The translations under genes and the position numbers were made by a program. From Varibaculum vaginae (GTDB lineage Bacteria > Actinomycetota > Actinomycetes > Actinomycetales > Actinomycetaceae), in assembly GCF_900604285.1 (NCBI RefSeq), contig NZ_UWNY01000003.1:1-64000 (forward strand): DNA of 64,000 nucleotides. The letters run 5' to 3'. The notes below the pieces were generated by a model. That model was not told the origin of the DNA. It was given only the letters and a program-made list of their open reading frames with translations, and searched no databases. This document shows, piece after piece, positions 43,682 to 54,246 of the stretch (position 1 is the first letter of the stretch; the number at the start of each line of letters is the position of its first letter).

Positions 43682-46600
43682 TTGACTAGTAGGGTGCTGA
43701 GTAGGCGGTTAGTGGCTTCGCTATCAGGGTTAGGGCTTTTGTTGTCCACTTTGTTGGTGGTGGTTCCGCTTACGGCATCGGCGAAATCGCAGTCGGTTAA
43801 GGCTTCTTCGGTATCTGCTGCTTCCCAGTCGGGGATGGCTAAGGCGGTGCGTTCTGGGCAGCGGGTTGCGGGGCTGCTTAGTTTGCAGGATTTGTCGGCG
43901 GGGGTGCCGCAGGAGCTGCGTAGCCCGGCTCCGCTGGGGCAGGGGGCGCCTCTGAGCGACCCTCGTTTTACTTATAACGGAACGGAAATCACCGGTCTGA
44001 CTGCTAAGGGTAAGGAAGAACTCAAAAAGAAGCATGACCTGACCATCCCTGATGGCACCACCAAGATCGCGGCGGAGGTGTTTTCGGGGCAGGAACTCAC
44101 TCAGGTCACTTTGCCGGCTTCGGTGACTGAGGTCGCGGACCGGGCATTTTACGATAACCAGATTGCGGAACTTAGTGCGCCGGGATTGAAAACTATTGGG
44201 GCGGGCGCGTTTCAGAGGAATAAGCTCAAGGTTTTTGAGTCTTCGACGGTGGAGGAAATCGGTGATGGCGCGTTTACTAATAACCAGCTGGAAACGCTAA
44301 AGATTACTGATGAGCGTCCGGATGATACCAGTAATCCGCCTAAGCGCTTGACTAAGATTTCGGATAACGCTTTCCGTGACAACCAGCTGAAAACGGTGGA
44401 GTTACCTCGGTATGTGACCGAGATCGGGGCTAGTGCTTTTGCCAACAACCAGCTCTCGGGAATCACCCTTCCGCCCAACTTGCAGAAGGTAGGGCAGGAA
44501 GCCTTTAGTGGCAACCGAATTGACAAGGTGCAGGTTCCTAAAACTGTTACTGATTTTGGTTCGGAGGTTTTTGCCAATAATCGGCGTTGGGTGATCCTAG
44601 AGAAGGCTGAGGGGGAATCTAAGCTCCCGGATGCGGTTTCTTCCCAAAAGTACGATTCTGGTTTTGGGCAGGTGGCTGCGGAGGACGCGGTCTCGATCAC
44701 CATTAAATATGTGGAGGAAGGCTCCGGTAAGCCTTTGCGTGGCCGGCAGATTTTGCAAAGTGAGTTTACTGAACCGGACGGGGTCTATTTCGCGGGTAAA
44801 GAAAACACGATTAAGGCACCGGAATTTGCTGGCTATGAGGCTACGGAAACCTCTAAAAAGTTCACGCCGGAAAAGGGTGCGAAGAATGAGGTTACTTTTA
44901 CCTATAAGAAAACCGATTTTTCTCCCACTATCAGCGGAGAGATAAACAAGCATATTCCACATGGTGATGACGGTTCTGCAAAGGCCCTATTTAAGGGAGT
45001 GACCGCGAAAGACACCGATGGTAAGGATATTACAGAAAGTCTAAAGGTTTCTCCCGAAAAAATTGATACCAGTGTGCAAGATGCCGTTTACGACATTTAC
45101 TACACTGCCACTGATTCTAAGGGTCGCACTAAGACTGTTAAAGGCAAGGTCGCGGTAGGCCCGGACTGGCCAGAGCAAATTATTTGTCCGGGTTGGCAGG
45201 TAAAAGATTTCACCTACAACGGGGGAACTATTACCGGGTTTAGTTCTAGTGGTAAAGAAAAGCACGAGAGAGGAGATACTAAAAAGGAGTGGTGTTGGCC
45301 GACCTTTGGGGACAAGGGGCAGCCGATCACAGAGATTGGTGATTATAATTTTAGTAGTAGTAAATTGACTTCCCCGCTGACCAAGCTCCCGGAGTCTTGG
45401 GGATCGATTACCAGGATCGGATCAGGTGCATTTTCTGGGCAGCAGATAACTTCACTTCCTAAGTCTTGGGAAAGAGTTACCGATATTGGATCAGCAGCTT
45501 TTCATGGCAATCAGCTGACAAAGCTGCCAGATTCATGGGGCTCAATTGAAACTCTGAATGATGATGTTTTCACGTTTAACAAGTTGACGCGACTTCCGGA
45601 TTCTTGGGGGAAGATTACCAAAATTGGGAAAGAAGTCTTTTGGTCTAACCAGCTGCAGTCGATTCCAAAATCTTGGGAGAAAATTACTGAGATCGGAACA
45701 TGGGCGTTCTGGTCCAACAAGTTGCAGTCCCTTCCGGATTCTTGGGGAAATGTCTCGAAGCTGGGAGGGAACGCCTTTGCTGATAACCAGCTGACGTCCC
45801 TGCCAAACTCTTGGGGCAAGATTACCTCGTTGCCCTCTGGGGTGTTTAGCAGTAATAAGCTAGTTTCTCTACCAGCTGTCTGGGAGCCGATTAACGATAT
45901 CGGAGACAGCGCATTTAGTAGTAACAAGCTGACTAGGCTGCCGGATTCTTGGGGAAATGTCTCGAAGCTGGGAGAGAACGCTTTTTCTAGCAATCAAATT
46001 ACTTCTTTACCTCTTTACTGGGGCAAGATTACCTCCTTACCCAATTTTGTCTTTGCAAGTAACAAGATTGCCTCGCTACCTGTCTGGGGGTCGGTTAAAA
46101 CTATAGGTAGATATGCATTCTCGGAGAATAAACTGGTTAGTCTTCCGGAATCTTGGGAGGATGTTGCCAGCGTTGGAGTGGGAGCGTTTTATAATAATCA
46201 GTTAGAGGTTCTTCCGAAACATTGGGGGAAAATCAACGAAGTAGCAGAGCTGACGTTTGCACGTAACCAGTTGAGATCGCTTCCGGCTTCTTGGGGGAAA
46301 ATTACTAAAATCGGTGAAAAGGCTTTTAATGATAATCAGATAACCGCTTTGCCGGATTCCTGGGGCAAAGTAAATACTCTAGGGAAAGAAGTTTTTTACC
46401 AAAATCAAATAACTAAAATAGATGCTCCCTGGGGGCTGATAACGTATATTCCCTATAATGCTTTTGCTACGAATAAAATCACTTCCCTGCCGCAGAGTTG
46501 GGGCAAGATTACCAGCCTGGGAGACAACGCTTTCCAGGGAAATAGACTACGTTCATTACCGGCTTCCTGGGGAGAAGTTGCAGAACTGGGAAGACAAACC

Positions 46601-49600
46601 TTTGATACCAATCAGTTGCTTGCACTACCAAAAACTTGGGGGAAAATTACCGAGATTCCATATTATTGTTTCTCTGATAATAAGCTGCGTTCCCTTCCCG
46701 AGGATTGGGGGGAAGTAAAAGAGATTGGTGACAATGCTTTTTCACTTAACCGTATTTTAACCCAGATTCCGGACAACTGGGGAAAGGTAGAGTTGCTTGG
46801 CGGCGCCGTTTTTGCCAATGCGGATAATCTGAAGAAGATTCCGGATTCCTGGGGCAAGGTTAGGAAAATTGAGGGAGGTGTTTTTGCTGATACCAAGGTT
46901 CGCGCTCCAGTTTTCACAGTTCCTGAGGAAGAACTGGAAAGAACCGTAAAAATGCTGACAGCTGATCGTGACTTTCGAGACAATATATTGTACGTCCCCG
47001 GCCCGCTGTATTTGCGGCCGGAATCGGGTAAGAATCCTGCGGGAGTAGCCTCCGTTCCCGGAAAGATCATTATTTTGGTGGACACGCGGGTTAAAGCAGA
47101 ATATGTCGATGAAAATGGTAATCCCCTCCATGAGCCCACCGACCAGGTAATCGATACTGCTAATGGGGCGCATGAGTACGATGTCGTACCTCCCCTGATT
47201 GAGGGATATTCGCTGCCGGCGGTGCAGACCGTTCCCTTAGACGGGATAGATAAAAATCTTAAGTTCGTGTATAAGCCGATACCAGCCGAACTCAAGAATA
47301 AAACCTATGCTTATTTGGGGCTAGTGGGGCGGTTAATGAATGAACCCAAGGATGGGGACGGTAATTACCCGGCTTCGGATACTTTGCGGGAGCAAATTGG
47401 TAATAAGCTGCGCACTGACCTTACCTATGGGGGAGATGCGCAGGCGACTTTGCAGAACGGAACTATCCGGATAACTTTCGATTCCGAAAAGGTAGAGTTC
47501 GTGGAAGCAGGGATCTCGCCCGGTTCCTCCTTTACTTCCGCAAAGGTAGTCGCCCCCGGGGTCTTGGATGTGAAAGTTAAACCCAAGTTTGGTGGTGATA
47601 CAGGAGTTACGATTCCGATTCACTGGCGTTTAAAGAAACGGGTGACGCCCGCGGATGGTTCTTTTCCGCTTAAAGCCACGTTGCTAGAAAAGGTCGGCGA
47701 TGGTCTTTTCCCGGTGAAGCCGGCTGCTAGTTCTCAGACCGGTCCGGTTAATTTGGAAGGCTATTACCTGATGCCCCAGTTCGAAAAGACTGTGGGCTGT
47801 TACCGTTCAACCTGTCGCAACTACACGCAAGATGATAAGGGCAATGTGGCAGAAAGCGGGGAAAATGCGGTTACCTTTACCTTCGGAATTCCCGGGGGAT
47901 TATTCCGGAACGTTAAGGGTATTACCATTACTGATCAGCTACCGGTCTATACCAAGGCGGACGGTAGCCAGGCGCGTGCCCAGTTCAATCCGAAAGAGAA
48001 TGATCTGAAGTGGACGCAAAACGGTGATCAGATTATTTATCGTGACCCAGAGCGGACGATTTTTTCTGAGGATGCTTCTTTAGCGAGCGTGCGTTTGCAT
48101 TTCCCGGGGGCGAAGCAAAAAACCCGAATAAATAATGATGCTAGTTATGTGCTTACTCCCCATGAAGCCGGCCCCAACGAGGCTCCGATTACCGGGCAGG
48201 CGACAACGGACTTTGTGTTTTATAAACCAGTAGAAACTAATCCCACAGGTACCGCCCTGGATAAAAAAGCGGACGGACCGTATTGGCGGTATGGGCAGGC
48301 AGTATTATTCGATACGGCGAACGGACGCCAGCAGGAAATCGACTGGACTATTAATACCCTCAACACCACCTCCACCTCCGGGGTAGTTAATGTTGAGGAC
48401 AGGGAGCTGGATAGGCGCCTGTACTATACGGCGGTTACTCCCGATCCTTTCTTCGTGGGCGGGAAGTTAGAAATCCTTAGTCCCACCGGGGCAAAAGATC
48501 AGTACAAAGTGCTTTATTCTATAGATATTTCCGCTGCGGGCAGGATAGAGCTGCCGGAGGAGCTTACCCAGAAGTACTCGAATATTTGGTTGCGCTGGAC
48601 CAGTAGAGTCCAGGCGGAGCCCGGGCGTAAGACTGTTACCAGGATACATACTCGTTTGCGGGATAGCGCCCAGCAGCTATGCAAAACCCAGAAGCAGGAT
48701 AGTTGCGGGGGGCCGTTATCTAACCAGGCGCGTTCTGGGGAAAAGATCACGACTGCGCAAATCGAGGTGTATCCGGAAGGAAAGACCATCAAGGCTCTCA
48801 AACGTAACACCTATGAAACCAAAACTGTAACCGGAAAGACTGGTGTCTATACGGTGGGAGCCCAGGTAGAAACTGATTATGGGGAACCGCTGACTTCGTT
48901 CCAGTTAGTGGATGTGTTGCCGCCAGGTCTGGATTTGCAAAATGTTGCTATGACCCAGGCTTTTGCCTCGCTGCCGGGCGCGGGTTACGAGATTGTTAGT
49001 AATTGGAATAACACCGGGCGGACTGCAGTGGTTTTCCGGGCGAATCAGGTGTCTGACCCGCGTGATGTTTATATGGTGGGGCAGTTAGAAACCTACGTTT
49101 CCAATCGGGTTGCAGACGGGGACATGGTTAATGATGCGTTTGCACGCGCAGACGGGAAGATTAGGGAGTACTTGAATCCAACAGAAAAGGATCCGGATCC
49201 TGTGGCCGGGCCAGGAATCTGGTCGAAAGCCGCTAATACCACTCAGGTATCGGCAGGTAGTGAAGTTTATGTTCGTAAGCTGATTCGACAAAGCAAGAAA
49301 AATGCTACCTGGGGGGGAAAGATCGAGACCGCAGCGGGAGTCCCGTTTGATTACCAGTTGCGGGTATCATACGGCAAACAGGCAGAAACTAACCCGATAA
49401 TCTACGATTTGTTACCGGTGGCAGGTACTCCTGCCCGTGAAGGTTCTACTTTGAATAACCAGTATGACTCTACGCGAAATATCAGTATTGAGATGGCGGA
49501 CGGAAAGACCCCGTCAAAGTGGACAATCCAATATACCTGTGACCAGGGTTTAACTAAGGAGCAGCTACCCGGCGCTAACTGGCAGAATGATGATGCTTGT

Positions 49601-52414
49601 GGGCAGGTTACAGCTCTGAAGTTTGCTAGTACTGCCCAGCAGGAAGCTCGCAGTGAAGTGCGGATTACGGTACCGATGATTGCCGGCCCTAAAGGGGCGG
49701 ATCCGCGCTCACAAGAAAACTTTGGTAAACAGGGGATCAACGATTTCTTGTACTACTCGGGTACCCGTCCCTCCGAGCTGTACTCTAACTCGGTAATCAA
49801 TACCCTGGTTCCTCCACCTTCCAATATCGTTTTGAAAAAGACCGGGTACGGTAGGAGCAGCTATACCCAGCAAGACGGCAAGATTGGCTATACTCTCACC
49901 GAAAAACCGTTGGCGGGGGCTAAGTTTGGTTTATTTAATAAAGAGGGCGTGCTGCAGGCAACCACGCTTTCGGATCAGGATGGGAAAGTTGAATTCCGGG
50001 AGGTTAAGGCGCGGCCTGGTTGGGTAGTGCGCGAGCTGGAGGCTCCCGATGGGTACATAATTTCTGCTACCGGGTTTACGTTGCAAGCTGCGCATTTCAG
50101 CGATAAAAACTTCAATAAGCAGCGGAAAGCCTATGAGATTAAGTTAGGGACGGTTAAGAACTTTAGCCGCTGGGAGCCGATTGAGCCGGTTAAAGGAAAA
50201 GTCTCTTTCAAGAAAGTAGATGCAAACGGCAATCCCTTGGCCGGTATCGAGTTCACGGTCACTCCGCAACCGGTACAACAATTTAAGCGTGACGAACAGG
50301 GCAGACCGATTCGTGATTATTCAGGAAAATATGAGCTAGAAGAGGATCCTTATGTTCCTAATTCGCCGGCGATTACGGTGCGTTCTAATACCGATGGCGA
50401 GGTTAGGTTCGTTAATCTTCCGGCGGGGAAGTGGCAGCTGACTGAGGGTAAGACCCCTGGTTTGGTGCAGCCGATTAAGCCGATTGATTTTACGATTACT
50501 CGTTGTTCAAAGTCAGAGTGTACTCCTACCCGCGGGCTGGATTTAAAGCTTGGTGATGATGGGGTGCTGAAGAATGATAAGGGCCGGGTGGAACTGGTTA
50601 AGCTGGGCGTGCGGGGCATGGACCGTAAGGGTAAAAGCTTTGGTCAGTGGCAGCGCGGTGATGGAGTAGTTACCGGGGGCGCGACCTTCAAACTGTATAA
50701 GGGGACCATAGGTGACCCTAATCCGAGGGAGTTCACTACTGCTACTGATGGTCAAAAGAATGTTATTTTGGATGATCTGGAGTTAAACCAGGTTTATACC
50801 TTGCAGGAGGTTAAGGCTCCTAATGGGTATATTTTGAACCAAGCTTTGCTGCAGTTCCAGATTAATACTGCCGGTGAACTGCTAGACGCGTTAGGTCAAA
50901 AGCTGGCGGTGCAGGATTTGTTGGCGGTTCCCAACGAGCAGGAGAAACAAAAATCTTCGTTGTTGATTACCAAGGTCGATCCTGAGGCGGAGACCGGCAG
51001 TAAGGCGATAGCGGATACGGAGTTTACTTTCTATAAGCAAAACCAGGATGGATCCTGGCCAGTAGGCCCGTGCGATCCTGCCACTACGGATGAGCACGGG
51101 AAGTTTGAGTTTAAGGCGCCGTGCGTAACCGCTAAAACTAATCAGGCAGGCCAGATTGAGTTCGTGGGTCTTACCGGCGGCCTATATAAGGCGGAAGAAA
51201 CCAAGCCTAGCAGTGGTTATTATCTGACTAATGGGGTGGCTAAGACTTTCCCCGTTGATGATTACAATCAGCAGACGCTGACTTGGACAGTAGATAATAG
51301 TCGTTCCCGGTTGCAGGTTTTCAAGTTTGAGCCTCTGGTGAAAGGGGTTAGCGAAGATGCTGCCGATATGGTGGTGTCCGAGAATAAAGATCGGGGAGCG
51401 GTTAAACGGCCTGCCCAAGTCGCCGGTTCCTTCGATGTGGTGATTCCGCTTGCGCGCGCGAAGTTCACTTTGTTCGACTCAGATGGGAAAACCCCGTTAG
51501 CGGCTGATTTGGAAACCAATCGTGAGGGCATAGTTGAGGTACCCGCAAAAGTTAATCTGGATGCGGATAAGACCTATGTTTTGAAAGAAACGAAGGCTCC
51601 TGACGGTTATATCGCTAAGTCGAATCCGATATCGGTGAAAATATCTGATTATGCCCTGCTTAAAGGGTTCACCGGGTTAGTGACTATGGAAGTGCCTAAC
51701 ACTAAGAACACCGGTAGTGTCACGGTTTCTAAGCTGGCTAAGGAGACTGGTAAAGCTTTGGCGGGGGCAAAGTTTACCCTTACCGGCCCAGACGGTACTA
51801 AGAAGGAAATGACTACCAACAAGGTAGGGTTGGCTACCTTTACCGGTCTTACTTTCGGTGCCGAATACACGCTGGAAGAGACTCAGGCACCTGACCGTTA
51901 CCGGAAAGATGCTAAACCCATTCCGGTTAAGGTTACCGGGGATAACCCGGTGATTACGGTGGTGCGCTATAACGAGTTGGCAGAAGTAGAAATCGAGCTA
52001 AACAAGAAAGATGACGCGAATAAATCGATGGAGGGCGTGGTCTTTGAACTTAGCCAAGAAGGCGCGAGTACCCCTCCTGAAACTTTGATTACCGGCACGG
52101 ACGGTAAAAAGAAATTCAAGGTGTTCCCGGGGCAAACCTATGTGCTAACAGAGATCAGCACCAACCCGGGATATGCCCTGTTGCCGCAGCCGGTGAAGTT
52201 TGAGGTAGCCGGGGACGGGAAAGTGACCGTTATCAGCGGCAAGGGTGATGTAAACACGGTTAGTGGCGGGGATAAATCCCTGACCGTCACTAACTACCCG
52301 GAAGGCAAACTCCCACTCGCCGGATACGCCGGATCGCTAGAAATGCTCCTGCTCGGCTGCCTAGTTCTAGCAGTGGCTATGGTAATCACCCTGGCCGAAA
52401 GAAGAAGAAAATAA
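43682..52414 (+). CDS. Giant multidomain surface adhesin (BspA LRR, MucBP, SpaA/Cna-B, LPLAG)
   Basis: A 2910-residue protein. TTG start at 43682 is supported by GGGAG 7 nt upstream; a signal peptide follows (GLGLLLSTLLVVVPLTASA). Order: BspA-type leucine-rich repeats (about 100-315; for example IGASAFANNQLSGITLPPNL), MucBP-like domain (335-410), bacterial Ig-like domain (415-490), 22 tandem W-G LRR units (569-1071), second MucBP (about 1135-1200), long beta-rich region (1200-2050) with DUF11/isopeptide-like parts, then about seven SpaA/Cna-B-like domains (2050-2865), each with the E-x-x-A-P-x-G-Y motif, as in KEVKAPNGY-type sequences. It ends LPLAG (2877-2881), a hydrophobic helix and ERRRK. 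Likely a wall-anchored adhesin for host surfaces or mucus. It is monocistronic; a hairpin follows. Confidence 0.9.
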   Translation: MTSRVLSRRLVASLSGLGLLLSTLLVVVPLTASAKSQSVKASSVSAASQSGMAKAVRSGQRVAGLLSLQDLSAGVPQELRSPAPLGQGAPLSDPRFTYNGTEITGLTAKGKEELKKKHDLTIPDGTTKIAAEVFSGQELTQVTLPASVTEVADRAFYDNQIAELSAPGLKTIGAGAFQRNKLKVFESSTVEEIGDGAFTNNQLETLKITDERPDDTSNPPKRLTKISDNAFRDNQLKTVELPRYVTEIGASAFANNQLSGITLPPNLQKVGQEAFSGNRIDKVQVPKTVTDFGSEVFANNRRWVILEKAEGESKLPDAVSSQKYDSGFGQVAAEDAVSITIKYVEEGSGKPLRGRQILQSEFTEPDGVYFAGKENTIKAPEFAGYEATETSKKFTPEKGAKNEVTFTYKKTDFSPTISGEINKHIPHGDDGSAKALFKGVTAKDTDGKDITESLKVSPEKIDTSVQDAVYDIYYTATDSKGRTKTVKGKVAVGPDWPEQIICPGWQVKDFTYNGGTITGFSSSGKEKHERGDTKKEWCWPTFGDKGQPITEIGDYNFSSSKLTSPLTKLPESWGSITRIGSGAFSGQQITSLPKSWERVTDIGSAAFHGNQLTKLPDSWGSIETLNDDVFTFNKLTRLPDSWGKITKIGKEVFWSNQLQSIPKSWEKITEIGTWAFWSNKLQSLPDSWGNVSKLGGNAFADNQLTSLPNSWGKITSLPSGVFSSNKLVSLPAVWEPINDIGDSAFSSNKLTRLPDSWGNVSKLGENAFSSNQITSLPLYWGKITSLPNFVFASNKIASLPVWGSVKTIGRYAFSENKLVSLPESWEDVASVGVGAFYNNQLEVLPKHWGKINEVAELTFARNQLRSLPASWGKITKIGEKAFNDNQITALPDSWGKVNTLGKEVFYQNQITKIDAPWGLITYIPYNAFATNKITSLPQSWGKITSLGDNAFQGNRLRSLPASWGEVAELGRQTFDTNQLLALPKTWGKITEIPYYCFSDNKLRSLPEDWGEVKEIGDNAFSLNRILTQIPDNWGKVELLGGAVFANADNLKKIPDSWGKVRKIEGGVFADTKVRAPVFTVPEEELERTVKMLTADRDFRDNILYVPGPLYLRPESGKNPAGVASVPGKIIILVDTRVKAEYVDENGNPLHEPTDQVIDTANGAHEYDVVPPLIEGYSLPAVQTVPLDGIDKNLKFVYKPIPAELKNKTYAYLGLVGRLMNEPKDGDGNYPASDTLREQIGNKLRTDLTYGGDAQATLQNGTIRITFDSEKVEFVEAGISPGSSFTSAKVVAPGVLDVKVKPKFGGDTGVTIPIHWRLKKRVTPADGSFPLKATLLEKVGDGLFPVKPAASSQTGPVNLEGYYLMPQFEKTVGCYRSTCRNYTQDDKGNVAESGENAVTFTFGIPGGLFRNVKGITITDQLPVYTKADGSQARAQFNPKENDLKWTQNGDQIIYRDPERTIFSEDASLASVRLHFPGAKQKTRINNDASYVLTPHEAGPNEAPITGQATTDFVFYKPVETNPTGTALDKKADGPYWRYGQAVLFDTANGRQQEIDWTINTLNTTSTSGVVNVEDRELDRRLYYTAVTPDPFFVGGKLEILSPTGAKDQYKVLYSIDISAAGRIELPEELTQKYSNIWLRWTSRVQAEPGRKTVTRIHTRLRDSAQQLCKTQKQDSCGGPLSNQARSGEKITTAQIEVYPEGKTIKALKRNTYETKTVTGKTGVYTVGAQVETDYGEPLTSFQLVDVLPPGLDLQNVAMTQAFASLPGAGYEIVSNWNNTGRTAVVFRANQVSDPRDVYMVGQLETYVSNRVADGDMVNDAFARADGKIREYLNPTEKDPDPVAGPGIWSKAANTTQVSAGSEVYVRKLIRQSKKNATWGGKIETAAGVPFDYQLRVSYGKQAETNPIIYDLLPVAGTPAREGSTLNNQYDSTRNISIEMADGKTPSKWTIQYTCDQGLTKEQLPGANWQNDDACGQVTALKFASTAQQEARSEVRITVPMIAGPKGADPRSQENFGKQGINDFLYYSGTRPSELYSNSVINTLVPPPSNIVLKKTGYGRSSYTQQDGKIGYTLTEKPLAGAKFGLFNKEGVLQATTLSDQDGKVEFREVKARPGWVVRELEAPDGYIISATGFTLQAAHFSDKNFNKQRKAYEIKLGTVKNFSRWEPIEPVKGKVSFKKVDANGNPLAGIEFTVTPQPVQQFKRDEQGRPIRDYSGKYELEEDPYVPNSPAITVRSNTDGEVRFVNLPAGKWQLTEGKTPGLVQPIKPIDFTITRCSKSECTPTRGLDLKLGDDGVLKNDKGRVELVKLGVRGMDRKGKSFGQWQRGDGVVTGGATFKLYKGTIGDPNPREFTTATDGQKNVILDDLELNQVYTLQEVKAPNGYILNQALLQFQINTAGELLDALGQKLAVQDLLAVPNEQEKQKSSLLITKVDPEAETGSKAIADTEFTFYKQNQDGSWPVGPCDPATTDEHGKFEFKAPCVTAKTNQAGQIEFVGLTGGLYKAEETKPSSGYYLTNGVAKTFPVDDYNQQTLTWTVDNSRSRLQVFKFEPLVKGVSEDAADMVVSENKDRGAVKRPAQVAGSFDVVIPLARAKFTLFDSDGKTPLAADLETNREGIVEVPAKVNLDADKTYVLKETKAPDGYIAKSNPISVKISDYALLKGFTGLVTMEVPNTKNTGSVTVSKLAKETGKALAGAKFTLTGPDGTKKEMTTNKVGLATFTGLTFGAEYTLEETQAPDRYRKDAKPIPVKVTGDNPVITVVRYNELAEVEIELNKKDDANKSMEGVVFELSQEGASTPPETLITGTDGKKKFKVFPGQTYVLTEISTNPGYALLPQPVKFEVAGDGKVTVISGKGDVNTVSGGDKSLTVTNYPEGKLPLAGYAGSLEMLLLGCLVLAVAMVITLAERRRK
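45386..46893 (+). repeat. 22 tandem 23-residue repeats in the giant adhesin
   Basis: Units of about 69 bp (one of 66, two of 72) encoding L-P-x-S-W-G-x-I-T-x-I-G-x-x-A-F-x-x-N-x-L-x-S. The pattern is BspA/Treponema-type LRR with an unusual invariant tryptophan, followed by G or E. The last two units are degenerate. All are in frame. Confidence 0.92.
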
Positions 52415-52428
52415 CCAGCAGCCAGTAG

Positions 52429-52458
52429 CTCCCCACCCCAGGCAACAGGGGTAGGGAG
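52429..52458. terminator. Hairpin after giant adhesin gene
   Basis: CTCCCCACCCC pairs with GGGGTAGGGAG with one mismatch across an 8-nt loop, 15 nt after the stop codon. No T run follows, so it may act as a bidirectional barrier between convergent genes rather than as a classical terminator. Confidence 0.6.
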
Positions 52459-52546
52459 TGGAGTTCGCCCTCGCGTAAGAGTAATAACGTGGGTGTGCTG
52501 ATTCTGCATTTGGCTAAAAGCTAGGGGTAGCGGCGGAACCCGCTGG

Positions 52547-54019
52547 TTACTCTACCTTCACCCAACGCCGCGCAGCCGGAGAAGTAATCGCCAAGATTGC
52601 CAGCACCGATAGGGTAGTGGAAGTAATCCACAGGGGAGTACCAGACGCGCCCTCAATCCCCAAAGACTCCATCATGCGCACAAATATCGTTGCCGTAAGT
52701 ACCAACAGCAAGCCTAGGCGCATCCATTTTTGGTGAGATAAAGTTCCCACGATTAGCGCCGTCAGTAACACCGCTAACGCCATGAAACCGTAGCCCGCCA
52801 GGCGAGTCTGGTAAAAAGAAAAGCCCAAATCATCAGCGTATTTCGGGTTCGCAGCCAAGATATAACCAACAACCGCCAGTTCCAGGGCGTGCAACGCGGT
52901 TAAAGTAATCCCGCAAGCCAACGAAGTTGCCGGCACCTCGCGGTCACGCAGTAGCCGGCGCTTCTTTTTCTTTTCTGTCTGTTCGCGGGAAGAACGCAAA
53001 TACCCTTTGTGTTGCAAAGCCAAGTTTTCGTGCGGATTTATGTGTTCTTCGCTTACCAGGTTGGCTTCAATCACCGGCAAGCTACCATCGGTTTGCACCC
53101 GGTCACCTCCGCCATTGCGCGAGTGATAGGCGCTGGTAGCATCGGGAATCACCTCCACCTCTACGCTGGTGCAGGCTTCGCGGACGGTATCCACTACATG
53201 GTCACGCTCAATATCGATGTTCTCATCAATCTTGTGAGTGATTTGCAAAGTAAACAGCGATAAGCCGACTGCTTTATCGAAAGTTGCCGCCGCCAGCCAA
53301 TCAACCTGGAGTCCTCCCGGCAGTTTCCATCCCTCGGGAACTTTCCAAAAACGCACATGGTGCCGCTTACTGGGATTACCGTCTACCTCTTGTTGATAGG
53401 CAAAATCTTGTTTCCTGCCAAAAAGATAGAGCGGAGAAACCGGAGCCGCCGGATAAGAGCGTTTAAAAACACTGGCCAAAACAATTTTCCAAGAAGAAGA
53501 AAGCGTGATCTCGTCAGCCAGCGTCCAACCGGCTGCCTGCATCGCCAGGTGAATATCATCATCTTCCCCCAGCCAAGCCAGGTTAATGGGATCCCCCAAA
53601 ATCCCATCCCCAGTTTTAGAACGCCCAATGTAATAATCCGGAACATAGAGCGAAGACATTATTTGATGCAGACGCGGCAGCGCCAGATAAGCCAAGAGTA
53701 CCCAGAAAAATGTTAAATAAACCAGAATCACCAGAGAAAGCTGGAAACCATGTTTTAGCAGGATCCAAGCCAGACGCACGGTTAGAACCGCGGCGATTAC
53801 CACAAAAATATAATCTATTACCTGGTAGGCAGTCAGGGGAGCGGAGCGGTGATAGCCCAGCTTATGCCCCAACTCAAAAGGCAGGTGCTCGCCAGTTGCG
53901 GTGTCTTTGTCGGTAGCAGAATCTTTGTCGAAAGTTGCTAAGGACCCCGCGTCTGCGCCCTCCGATAGCTGTTCCTTAACCCCGGTGGCAAGCGCCGGAT
54001 CGTCCTCGCTGGTAGTCAT
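52547..54019 (-). CDS. LssY C-terminal domain membrane protein
   Basis: A 490-residue membrane protein. Two helices lie near residues 65-115, three or four near 370-485. Between them is a cytoplasmic domain matching LssY_C: GRSKTGDGILGDPINLAWLG, LAMQAAGWTLADE, FGRKQDFAYQQEVDGNPSKRH and VRFWK. A charged stretch EQTEKKKKRRLL precedes the second membrane block. LssY_C occurs in Legionella LssY and in many actinobacterial proteins; function is unknown. It ends convergently with the adhesin gene, and xseB is immediately upstream (2 nt gap), so it is probably cotranscribed with xseA-xseB. Confidence 0.8.
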   Translation of the reverse strand: MTTSEDDPALATGVKEQLSEGADAGSLATFDKDSATDKDTATGEHLPFELGHKLGYHRSAPLTAYQVIDYIFVVIAAVLTVRLAWILLKHGFQLSLVILVYLTFFWVLLAYLALPRLHQIMSSLYVPDYYIGRSKTGDGILGDPINLAWLGEDDDIHLAMQAAGWTLADEITLSSSWKIVLASVFKRSYPAAPVSPLYLFGRKQDFAYQQEVDGNPSKRHHVRFWKVPEGWKLPGGLQVDWLAAATFDKAVGLSLFTLQITHKIDENIDIERDHVVDTVREACTSVEVEVIPDATSAYHSRNGGGDRVQTDGSLPVIEANLVSEEHINPHENLALQHKGYLRSSREQTEKKKKRRLLRDREVPATSLACGITLTALHALELAVVGYILAANPKYADDLGFSFYQTRLAGYGFMALAVLLTALIVGTLSHQKWMRLGLLLVLTATIFVRMMESLGIEGASGTPLWITSTTLSVLAILAITSPAARRWVKVE

Positions 54020-54021
54020 GA

Positions 54022-54240
54022 CTATTCCGATTGTTTAGCCTGTTCCAAACGTTGCTTGGCCTCATCCAAGAAGGATTGACAGTGGCTCGCGAGTTGTTCC
54101 CCGCGCTCCCACACCTTTAAAGATTCCTCGAGTCCCAGCTTGCCCGACTCTAACTGGGCAATCGCGGCTACCAATTGTTCGCGCGCCTGCTCATAGGAAA
54201 GTTCTGCCACCGGAACTTCTATGTTTTCTTCACTCATCAT
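54022..54240 (-). CDS. xseB: Exodeoxyribonuclease VII small subunit
   Basis: A 72-residue helical protein with the XseB pattern: ELSYEQAREQLVAAIAQLES and GKLGLEESLKVWERGEQLAS. It forms the multimeric small-subunit partner of XseA in exonuclease VII, which degrades single-stranded DNA. It lies 6 nt after xseA. Confidence 0.93.
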   Translation of the reverse strand: MMSEENIEVPVAELSYEQAREQLVAAIAQLESGKLGLEESLKVWERGEQLASHCQSFLDEAKQRLEQAKQSE

Positions 54241-54246
54241 TGCCTC

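Noticed and set aside
45511-47295. Minus-strand ORFs inside the giant adhesin gene
   Set aside because: Antisense to the repeat array with composition explained by the repeats.
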